From: Leptospiraceae bacterium
GTDB taxonomy: Bacteria > Spirochaetota > Leptospiria > Turneriellales > Turneriellaceae
Length of the DNA stretch: 5,545 nucleotides
Assembly: GCA_025057195.1 (NCBI GenBank)
Contig: JANWWX010000092.1
Coordinates: 1-5,545, forward strand
Direction: 5' to 3'
Made by a program: the position numbers and the translations under genes
Shown here: one piece after another, positions 1-5,545 of the stretch
Layout of the letters: each line of letters begins with the position of its first letter
Numbering within the stretch: position 1 is the first letter of the stretch
Notes under the pieces: model-generated
The model's input: only the letters and a program-made list of their open reading frames with translations
The model's database searches: none
Told to the model about the DNA's origin: nothing

Positions 1-293
1 AAATTGAGTTTTACCCCATACCCAACAGACAATGGCTCGGCAACGCCCAATGAATAAAGTGCTCCGCGCAGGGGGCTCTCGGCCGCAGGCACGACCGAAC
101 AAAACGCAGCCTGGTGCACTTGGATTACACCATGCTCGCCAAGCCAATTTTTCAGCAAAAAATACCACTCGTCTGCCGTGCGCCGGCTATCGGTGGCGGC
201 ACGCAGCGTGCTGAGTAACCTGCCATCGCGCCAGAGCCCAAAAACAGAATGCGAATTGCCGACATCGACGGCCAGCGTGGCATCGCTTATCAC
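1..293 (-). CDS. coaX: Type III pantothenate kinase, N-terminal part (cut by window edge)
   Basis: This cytosolic enzyme phosphorylates pantothenate with ATP, the first step of coenzyme A synthesis. The 97 visible codons are open to the window edge; family members are usually about 250-270 residues, so roughly the first 40% is present. Seen: the N-terminal phosphate-binding motif DVGN at residues 10-13 followed by SVFG (16-19), RRTADE at 37-42, and CSVVP at 65-69. These sit in the order and spacing known for CoaX of the ASKHA fold. The start is GTG at 293-291, which overlaps the htrA stop codon as GTGA. The nearby ATG at 283-281 is out of frame, and no in-frame ATG lies before the DVGN motif. 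A weak GAGG lies about 16 bases upstream, so initiation probably relies on coupling with htrA. The motif reads DVGNSH rather than the common DVGNTN, a mild substitution. Old annotations may call such genes Baf-family regulators; the kinase call is preferred. Confidence 0.93.
   Translation of the reverse strand, partial: MISDATLAVDVGNSHSVFGLWRDGRLLSTLRAATDSRRTADEWYFLLKNWLGEHGVIQVHQAAFCSVVPAAESPLRGALYSLGVAEPLSVGYGVKLN
290..293 (-). other. htrA stop / coaX start overlap (GTGA)
   Basis: The coaX GTG (293-291) and the htrA TGA (292-290) overlap as GTGA. With only a weak, distant GAGG upstream and a non-ATG start, coaX is likely translated mostly by ribosomes that have just finished htrA. The overlap is seen; the coupling is inferred. 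Confidence 0.85.
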
Positions 294-1468
294 CGGTTCT
301 GCTGTGGCGCCTCGGCAATAGTGACCTTCACGTTCATCTCTTTGCCTTGGCGGATGATCCGCAGTTCAATGGTCCCGCCTACCCCCTTTTGTAGCACTGC
401 TGATTTAAGCACGGAGAATTTATCGGCCGGTTTGCCATCCACATGGGTGATAAAGTCGTTGGCCACAATGCCAGCTTTGAACGCCGGTGAACCGATCACC
501 ACTTGTGCGACGATCAGCCCTGTTTTGCCCGCGACCCCCAAAAGCTCGAGCTTCTCATCGGTCACGTCGGGATCGATCGAAACACCGATGTAGCCCTGCC
601 GGATCTTTTGGCCTTTCTTCAGTTTTTCAATCACGTGTTTGGCATGGTTAATCGGGATGGCAAAGCCGATGCCGATGCTACCACCTGACTGTGAGTAGAT
701 CATCTGGTTGATGCCGATCACCTCGCCACGGATATTGAGCAGCGGGCCACCTGAGTTACCCGGGTTGATCGACGCATCAGTTTGGATCCGGCTGACTCCA
801 TCAGCAGAGTTGACATCCTGGCCTTTCGAGGATATGATCCCCATGGTGAGTGTGGACTGCAGGCCAAATGGATTGCCAATCGCGAGGGCAACATCGCCGA
901 CCTCGATTTTGTCTGAATCGCCCAAGTATGCTGTCTTCAATCCCTTGGCGCCCTCGATTTTGATGAGCGCAATGTCAGAGTAAGGATCCGAACCCACTAA
1001 CTTTGCCTGGTATTCTTTGCCATTGGTGAGTTTGACTGTGATTTTATCAACTTTTTGTACTACATGGTGGTTGGTGACCGCATAACCATCAGGAGAAATG
1101 ATAAACCCCGAGCCGAGTCCAGTACGTTTTTGTTTTTGCTGTCCTTCAGGAATTTGGAAAAAGCGGCGGAACAGGGGATCGTTGAAAAAAGGGTGAACGA
1201 CCTCCACCGTTTGTTCGGTTTCGATCCGGATGACCGCGGGGTTCACCTCCTTGTAAATTTCACGGATGGCATTTTGGAAAATTTCTGCCTGCTGGATTGA
1301 AGGTGACCTGAGTAGTGGGTTGGTCGTAGCCTCGACCACATTGCCACTGCCACTGCAGGTGCCGGCAAATGGCGAAAAGGCTACTCCAAGCAGGAAAACA
1401 AACATGGTCAAATTGGCCACACCGAGCATCGACAACCGGAAACGCCGTCTGTTGAGTTTACGGAACAT
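290..1468 (-). CDS. HtrA/Deg-family serine protease with one PDZ domain, exported or membrane-anchored
   Basis: An envelope quality-control protease of 392 residues that should cleave misfolded exported proteins, or act as a regulatory protease. Order of parts: a basic N-terminus (residues 3-11), a hydrophobic segment (about 13-36), a linker, a trypsin-like domain (about 60-285) and one PDZ domain (about 288-386). The catalytic triad is complete: His135 in TNHHVV, Asp165 in SDIALIK and Ser239 in GNSGGPL. The PDZ carboxylate-binding loop is likely YIGV at 293-296. A phenylalanine-rich stretch near residues 92-104 fits the LA-loop region of the family. Two-PDZ DegP proteins are about 450-500 residues; this single-PDZ layout is closer to DegS (about 355). 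The start ATG at 1468-1466 is supported by a perfect Shine-Dalgarno sequence four bases upstream. The gene lies 23 bases after nuoN and overlaps coaX by four bases, so it is probably part of the same transcript. A family symbol such as degS, degP or mucD cannot be chosen from the sequence. Confidence 0.95.
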   Translation of the reverse strand: MFRKLNRRRFRLSMLGVANLTMFVFLLGVAFSPFAGTCSGSGNVVEATTNPLLRSPSIQQAEIFQNAIREIYKEVNPAVIRIETEQTVEVVHPFFNDPLFRRFFQIPEGQQKQKRTGLGSGFIISPDGYAVTNHHVVQKVDKITVKLTNGKEYQAKLVGSDPYSDIALIKIEGAKGLKTAYLGDSDKIEVGDVALAIGNPFGLQSTLTMGIISSKGQDVNSADGVSRIQTDASINPGNSGGPLLNIRGEVIGINQMIYSQSGGSIGIGFAIPINHAKHVIEKLKKGQKIRQGYIGVSIDPDVTDEKLELLGVAGKTGLIVAQVVIGSPAFKAGIVANDFITHVDGKPADKFSVLKSAVLQKGVGGTIELRIIRQGKEMNVKVTIAEAPQQNR

Positions 1469-1491
1469 TTTCCCTCCTTAAGTGGATGATG
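1469..1491 (-). promoter_or_regulatory. nuoN-htrA spacer with strong ribosome binding site
   Basis: On the minus strand the octamer TAAGGAGG lies at 1480-1473, fully complementary to the usual 3' end of 16S rRNA, followed by a four-base spacer and the htrA ATG. It is the only strong Shine-Dalgarno sequence among the four gene starts visible here, and it fixes the htrA start. The spacer is too short to hold a complete promoter by itself; a promoter inside the end of nuoN cannot be ruled out by eye. Confidence 0.85.
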
Positions 1492-3015
1492 CTAATAAAT
1501 TCGTTGTACTGCATAGGTGTTGTTATTATATAAAAATCCGGTGGCAAAACCCAAAAATGCCAGAAATAGCAAACCTGTAACAAGCACTATGCGCACGCCC
1601 CGCCCTGGCACAAATCCCATTAAAGTGGCTTGCTCAGAAAAAAACATGGCTTTGAGGATGCGGGCATAGCCCCAAATACCAACCGCAGTCGCCAACCCTG
1701 CCGCAGCACCCAAAGGCAAATGGCCCGAAAAGGCCAGGCTTTTGAAAAGAAAAAATTTGCCCAAAAAGCCCGCCAGGGGTGGGAAGCCAGCTAACGAAAG
1801 TACTGCCAATGCCAATGCGACTGCGGCCAAGCTTTTTCTGCCTTGCGCGATGTTTTCTAAGGTCACAATTTCAGCTCTGCCATTGTGTAGCTCCAAGAGT
1901 GCCACGGCCGTGAAAGCCAAAAATGCAGAAATAGCATAGCTGGCAGCATAAAGGAAAAGTCCTGCCCCGCTGTCCTGGCGGATGGAGCCAATGAGTCCAA
2001 GCTCGGCTGAGCCCGGAATAGCAAAAAAGCAGAGCATGAACCCCGCATGGCTGATCGAGGAGTAAGCCAGGATGCGCTTGAGATTTCTTGTGCCCATGGC
2101 GGCAAATGCGCCATAAAAAAGTGAGGCGACCGCCAGCGCGGTCAAAACTGGTGCCAGGTATTGCCGGTAGCCATCGTGGATTGCCTGCGCGACGCGGAAA
2201 AATACCATCACTGAGGCAAATTTAGAAAAGGAGGCCAGGATCGCAGCAAAGACCGTGGTCGTGCCTTCATAGACATCGGCAACATAGCTGTGGAGTGGCA
2301 CTGCACCTAACTTAAAAAGAAAACCTGCGATGACAAAAATGTAACCCAGAAGAGCCGCCCGCATGCGCAAATAGTGTGGCCCTGCTTCACGCAAGTCACG
2401 CAGCTTCATCGTGGCATGGCTGCCATAAAGCAGGGCAATGCCCAAAAGGAAAAAGCCCACAGCAAACGCCGAAAGCAACAGGTATTTGAGTGCGGCCTCG
2501 TTGGCCGCGCGGGAGCGGCGCTCCATCCCCAGCAACACCAAAAGCGGCAGTGTGCCCAGCTCGAGTGCGACAAAAAGCGTGATCAAATCCTCAGCACAGA
2601 GGGCATAGCCATAGCCACAAGCGCTCAAAAGCAGGAAAAAAGCATTCTCAACAAAGTGGATGCCGTGCTGGGGCAAAACCGCACGGGAAACCAAAATTGC
2701 CCCCATCACCAAAAGCAAAAGCACCGCCAATACATTGGCAGAGAAAACGGAATAGCGGTAGCTCGCATTGAAGGCTGTCACCGCCTCGCCACTGCCAAAT
2801 GCTGCCGGCAGCACGGTCTTGCTGCCACTGGCATCCGAAAGTCCCAAAAGCACCACCGCCAACGCGCACAGAAGAGTAAAAAGCGCCACCCCGTCAGTAA
2901 CCCGCACACGCTGGGTACCTGGCAGTACCATTTGCAAAATCAAAACCAAAAGTGCCCCGCCTGCCAGGATGAGTTGCGGTGCCATGGCCAAAAGGTCTTG
3001 GCTGTTGAACTGCAT
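1492..3015 (-). CDS. nuoN: NADH:quinone oxidoreductase subunit N (complex I)
   Basis: One of the three antiporter-like proton-pumping subunits in the membrane arm of complex I. The 507-residue protein is strongly hydrophobic, with about 14 predicted membrane segments by eye; E. coli NuoN has 485 residues. Family residues seen: Glu152 in ALELGTLPL, Lys177 in AALKYLLLS, Lys235 in FLFKLGAVPLH, His241, Lys265 in SFSKFAS, and Lys420 in GFLGKF. These match the charged residues of the E. coli half-channels and central axis. SSISHAG (319-325) and the GFPPLAGFLGK run (410-420) are also typical. The start ATG at 3015-3013 shares one base with the nuoM stop (TGATG); AGG at 3024-3022 is a modest ribosome binding site. 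The motif after Lys235 reads HSYVADVYEGTTT (241-253), where the family usually has a Trp, a Pro before DVYEG, and APT after it. NuoN rather than NuoM is supported by the DVYEG signature and the last position in the L-M-N order. Confidence 0.97.
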   Translation of the reverse strand: MQFNSQDLLAMAPQLILAGGALLVLILQMVLPGTQRVRVTDGVALFTLLCALAVVLLGLSDASGSKTVLPAAFGSGEAVTAFNASYRYSVFSANVLAVLLLLVMGAILVSRAVLPQHGIHFVENAFFLLLSACGYGYALCAEDLITLFVALELGTLPLLVLLGMERRSRAANEAALKYLLLSAFAVGFFLLGIALLYGSHATMKLRDLREAGPHYLRMRAALLGYIFVIAGFLFKLGAVPLHSYVADVYEGTTTVFAAILASFSKFASVMVFFRVAQAIHDGYRQYLAPVLTALAVASLFYGAFAAMGTRNLKRILAYSSISHAGFMLCFFAIPGSAELGLIGSIRQDSGAGLFLYAASYAISAFLAFTAVALLELHNGRAEIVTLENIAQGRKSLAAVALALAVLSLAGFPPLAGFLGKFFLFKSLAFSGHLPLGAAAGLATAVGIWGYARILKAMFFSEQATLMGFVPGRGVRIVLVTGLLFLAFLGFATGFLYNNNTYAVQRIY

Positions 3016-3017
3016 CA
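3013..3017 (-). other. nuoM stop / nuoN start overlap (TGATG)
   Basis: The nuoM TGA (3017-3015) and the nuoN ATG (3015-3013) share one base. This layout usually means that ribosomes ending nuoM restart on nuoN, which helps keep the two subunits in equal amounts. Coupling is inferred; the overlap is seen directly. Confidence 0.9.
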
Positions 3018-4475
3018 GTGGCCTGCCCCTACATTGACGACGAGTGATTTTGCCGTGCTAGTGGCATTTTCGCCGAGAAAACCCGGATAGATGCCAAACC
3101 AGAGGATCGCGGCGACCAAAAGCGCCAAGCAGCTATTTTCCAGCCAAGTCGGCCGCCAATTCTCCTCTGGCAATGCCCGTATTTTATGGTAAAGCCGCAG
3201 CATGTAAATAGCCCCAACCACCAAAGCCAAAACGGCGATTGCGGTGAAAAACCACGAATAGTAAGATAGGCCGATGAGCATCAGGAATTCGCCGGTGAAG
3301 CCCACCGTTCCCGGAACACCGATCGCCGAAAACACTGCCACCGCCAGTGCCACTTGGTAGAAAGGTGATTGGGGAGCTGCCATTTTGCCGAAGGTATCCT
3401 CTTTGCCGCGCACCAGGTGCATCACAACGAGAGTGAATAAAAGCGCGTTGGTGAGGCTGTGCCCGACATTCTGCACAATCGCACCCGCCAACGCCTGTTC
3501 CTTATGGGTGAACAGCGAGGCGGCCAAAAGTCCCATGTGCGCCAAAGAGGAATAAGCAATAACATACCGGAACGACTGCTGGCGGTAAGCAACGAGCGCA
3601 CCATAAATCATCGAGATGAGGGCAAGCGCAATGAGGTATGCCGACCAGTAGTCGATCATGCCGGGAAAATGCGGAACCACGAAGCGTAGGATCCCATAAG
3701 AGCCCAACTTGAGCAAAAGTCCTGAAAGCAAAATCGAGCCCAAAGGCGCCTGCGTGTGTGTGAGCGGCAACCAGGCGTGGAACGGCAATAGCGGCATTTT
3801 GGTGAAGAATGCCACCAGCAGGAAAAGCACGACCAATTTTTGCTTGTCCGGGGCCATAGTGGTGGTTTCCGGCGCAAACGTGGTGCGCAGGTCAAAATCG
3901 GCCCCAATGCGGGGTGTATAATAGATGATGGCGGCAAAAGCCAAAAGCAAAAAGACAGAGGATAGGAAAGTGTAAAGAAAGAAAAATAGTGCTGCCCGTT
4001 GGCGCTCTTTTAAGCCATGCCACCAGATGAGCAGTGTCGCTGGGATCAAAAATAGCTCCCAAAAAATAAAAAATACCACAAAATTCCACGCAGCAAAAAT
4101 GGCGAGCACGGTGGCTTCCAAAAGCATGAGCAATCCCCAAAACGACAGAGGCAGATTTTTTTGCTGCACGCGTTCAGTGTTTAAGGAAAGCAAAGCCGCG
4201 ATGGTAAAGAGGAATGCAGTGGATAAAAAAAGTGGCATGGAGGCACCGTCGAGTGCAAAGGTAAAATTGATTCCTACCCCAAAAGAAAACCAAAACTCGC
4301 GCAGCTGCGCCTCGCCATAGCCAGGAGCAAAATGCTTTTGTACAGCCACGGCAGCAACGAAAGTGGCGACGGTACCAGCGAGCGCAAGGTAGGCAGGATT
4401 CCACCGGATGCGCCGCGGCCATAAAAGCACCAAGAGGCCTGTGGCCATGGGTATCAGGATTGTTGCAGTCACCAT
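3015..4475 (-). CDS. nuoM: NADH:quinone oxidoreductase subunit M (complex I)
   Basis: The middle antiporter-like proton-pumping subunit of the complex I membrane arm, 486 residues with about 14 hydrophobic segments (E. coli NuoM: 509). The functional residues known from E. coli can be placed: Glu140 in FWELFLIP (E. coli Glu144), Lys226 in FFTKMPLLPFHAWLP (Lys234), Lys256 in LLLKLGSYG (Lys265), His313 in SSLAHMG (His322), His339 in VGHSLTNALLF (His348) and Glu396 in GFTGEF (Glu407). The frame stays open 62 codons further upstream, but that extension overlaps the nuoL C-terminus in another frame and does not look like a NuoM N-terminus. ATG at 4475 gives a normal hydrophobic first helix, sits on the nuoL stop as TGATG, and has GGGG at 4486-4483 as a weak ribosome binding site. 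GTG at 4478 or 4472 are possible alternatives and change only one residue either way. One residue is missing relative to E. coli between Lys226 and Lys256, in the loop APLGS (243-247), where APTAGS is usual. Confidence 0.97.
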   Translation of the reverse strand: MVTATILIPMATGLLVLLWPRRIRWNPAYLALAGTVATFVAAVAVQKHFAPGYGEAQLREFWFSFGVGINFTFALDGASMPLFLSTAFLFTIAALLSLNTERVQQKNLPLSFWGLLMLLEATVLAIFAAWNFVVFFIFWELFLIPATLLIWWHGLKERQRAALFFFLYTFLSSVFLLLAFAAIIYYTPRIGADFDLRTTFAPETTTMAPDKQKLVVLFLLVAFFTKMPLLPFHAWLPLTHTQAPLGSILLSGLLLKLGSYGILRFVVPHFPGMIDYWSAYLIALALISMIYGALVAYRQQSFRYVIAYSSLAHMGLLAASLFTHKEQALAGAIVQNVGHSLTNALLFTLVVMHLVRGKEDTFGKMAAPQSPFYQVALAVAVFSAIGVPGTVGFTGEFLMLIGLSYYSWFFTAIAVLALVVGAIYMLRLYHKIRALPEENWRPTWLENSCLALLVAAILWFGIYPGFLGENATSTAKSLVVNVGAGH

Positions 4476-4477
4476 CA
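4473..4477 (-). other. nuoL stop / nuoM start overlap (TGATG)
   Basis: The nuoL TGA (4477-4475) and the preferred nuoM ATG (4475-4473) share one base, the same arrangement as at nuoM/nuoN. A GTG directly before the ATG (4478-4476) could also start nuoM as a GTGA overlap. Translational coupling is inferred from the layout. Confidence 0.85.
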
Positions 4478-5545
4478 CAAAACCCCAAGCATTAAGGCTA
4501 AAAGTAGGACGATGCCGATGAAGATGGAGAGTGCATAGTGCGCTAAAACCCCTGTCTGCAGCGTTGCTATAAAACGCGCAACTTGTGCGGCAAAACCGGC
4601 CACTCCTTCCGCAATGCGGGGTATGAGGTTTTCCTCTGCTGAGGCCAGGCGCTGTGCCCACCGGCGGTAAGGCTGGACAAACAGGAAATCGTAAAGCTCA
4701 TCGACATAGGCTTTGGCCAAAGCCAACCGTGCCGGCAGGCTACGGTAAGCACCCTCGGCCACGGGCTGGTTTTTGAGGATGCCGTAATAAATAATCGCCG
4801 CGATTGCCCCCACCAATGCCGCTGCCACCCCCGCGATGACGACCATGAGTTCCTGTTCGTGGCTGTGCTTGTGCTGCAGCACAATTACCAGCTGCGAACT
4901 ATAAAGGGGGAAATTGCGTTCCAGGTATTCAAAAAAGTAAGGTTGATTGCCTGTAAAAAGTGCCGGTAAAGCGGCAAACCCGGCAAAAAGGGATGGTATT
5001 GCAAGAGCGACGAGCGGGAGATAAAAGCTCACGCGCGGCAGCTCTTCGCCATGCCCAATGGCGTGCGCTGGCTTGCCATGCAGTACAATGATCCCCAAGC
5101 GGAAGCTATAAAATGCGGTCAAAAGCGAAACCACAAGCAAGATACTCCCAAGGAACATGCCGCCAAAATTGGCTGAAAACGCTGCCGCGAGGATATGGTC
5201 TTTAGAGAAAAATCCAGAAAAGCCGGGTATCCCGGCAAGGGCGGCGATGGCAATCCAAAATAAAAACCCCAGGAGGGGGAACTCGCGCAAAAGGCCACCC
5301 ATGTGGCGGATATTCTGCTCGTGGTGGAGGTAGGTGATCACAGCCCCCGCACACAAAAAGAGCATTGCTTTGAAAAACGCATGGGTAAAAAGATGGAAAA
5401 ATGCTGCGGCATAGCTACCGCAACCCACGGCTGCCACCATCAAACCCAGCTGCGAAACCGTGGAGAAGGCGAGTACCTTTTTGATGTCGGTCTGTCCTGC
5501 CGCGATGAAAGCGGCGAGTAATGCGGTCAACGCACCGGTCCATGC
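4475..5545 (-). CDS. nuoL: NADH:quinone oxidoreductase subunit L, C-terminal part (cut by window edge)
   Basis: The distal proton-pumping subunit of complex I, which also carries the long lateral helix along the membrane arm. The frame is open to the window edge, giving 356 codons; E. coli NuoL has 613 residues, so a little under half is missing at the N-terminus. In the visible fragment, numbered from the edge: DIKKVLAFSTVSQLG at about 20-34, HLFTHAFFK at 51-59 (matching E. coli His334, His338 and Lys342), and GFFSKD at 111-116 (matching Lys399-Asp400). A His-rich stretch near 225-229 lies in a variable hydrophilic loop. AYVDELYDFLF near 279-289 opens the amphipathic lateral helix, which runs to about 330, and a final membrane segment (about 334-355) ends the protein. 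The TTG at 5530 is internal, since family sequence continues upstream of it to the edge (AWTGA); it is not the true start. The stop overlaps the nuoM start by one base. Confidence 0.97.
   Translation of the reverse strand, partial: AWTGALTALLAAFIAAGQTDIKKVLAFSTVSQLGLMVAAVGCGSYAAAFFHLFTHAFFKAMLFLCAGAVITYLHHEQNIRHMGGLLREFPLLGFLFWIAIAALAGIPGFSGFFSKDHILAAAFSANFGGMFLGSILLVVSLLTAFYSFRLGIIVLHGKPAHAIGHGEELPRVSFYLPLVALAIPSLFAGFAALPALFTGNQPYFFEYLERNFPLYSSQLVIVLQHKHSHEQELMVVIAGVAAALVGAIAAIIYYGILKNQPVAEGAYRSLPARLALAKAYVDELYDFLFVQPYRRWAQRLASAEENLIPRIAEGVAGFAAQVARFIATLQTGVLAHYALSIFIGIVLLLALMLGVL

Noticed and set aside
32..214. A 60-codon plus-strand open frame at the left edge
   Set aside because: It is opposite coaX, whose motifs are clear on the minus strand; the plus-strand product has no recognisable features.
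249..593. A 114-codon plus-strand open frame opposite the end of htrA
   Set aside because: It is antisense to the PDZ-coding part of htrA and shows no family motif or convincing start signal.
2374..3090. A 238-codon plus-strand open frame opposite nuoN
   Set aside because: It is antisense to a clear NuoN, its product is low in hydrophobic residues and rich in Gln, Lys and His with no family motif, and it is best explained as a shadow of the nuoN codons.
4050..4085. A-rich run in the plus strand that could look like an AT-rich insertion or slippery site
   Set aside because: On the minus strand it encodes the Phe- and Trp-rich helix that carries the conserved NuoM Glu140; the frame is intact and the family motif is present.
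4476..4661. A 62-codon upstream extension of the nuoM frame
   Set aside because: It lies inside the nuoL C-terminus in another frame, is rich in Cys, His and Arg unlike a NuoM N-terminus, and the ATG at 4475 starts a normal first helix.
5528..5530. TTG as the start of nuoL
   Set aside because: The reading frame and NuoL-like sequence continue upstream to the window edge, so this codon is an internal leucine.
1..5545. A novel defence, mobile or regulatory system hidden in the window
   Set aside because: The window is filled by recognised housekeeping genes on one strand, with a single 23-base gap; I saw no repeats, integrase, transposase, array or unexplained gene.

Overview
The whole window is one minus-strand gene block with no plus-strand gene that I can support. 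Read in the direction of transcription (from position 5545 down to 1) it holds: the C-terminal part of nuoL, complete nuoM, complete nuoN, a complete HtrA/Deg-family serine protease gene, and the N-terminal part of a type III pantothenate kinase gene (coaX). The coaX fragment runs off the left edge and nuoL runs off the right edge. Coding density is nearly complete; the only gap between genes is 23 bases (1469-1491), which holds a strong ribosome binding site.

The three nuo genes encode the large antiporter-like membrane subunits of the proton-pumping NADH:quinone oxidoreductase (respiratory complex I). The charged residues of the proton channels that I could place against the E. coli proteins are present in all three, so I expect a working enzyme. 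The protease is exported or membrane-anchored with one PDZ domain. CoaX makes 4'-phosphopantothenate, the first committed step of coenzyme A synthesis.

The gene ends are chained: nuoL/nuoM and nuoM/nuoN both overlap by one base (TGATG), and htrA/coaX overlap by four (GTGA). This points to one transcript with translational coupling. No terminator-like hairpin or internal promoter stands out, although both would need a computed search.

The organism is a bacterium with aerobic-type respiration, an HtrA-type envelope protease and moderate GC (roughly half by eye). The envelope suggests a Gram-negative cell. The nuoN-(gene)-coaX order recalls the nuoN-birA-coaX order of alphaproteobacteria, but here htrA sits in the middle. 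The sequences do not look clearly alphaproteobacterial; a spirochaete of the Leptospiraceae type is one possibility, held with low confidence.

This is mainly an ordinary housekeeping region. I see no mobile element, CRISPR array, tRNA, rRNA or defence system. The points worth a second look are the placement of htrA and a few local departures from family consensus.
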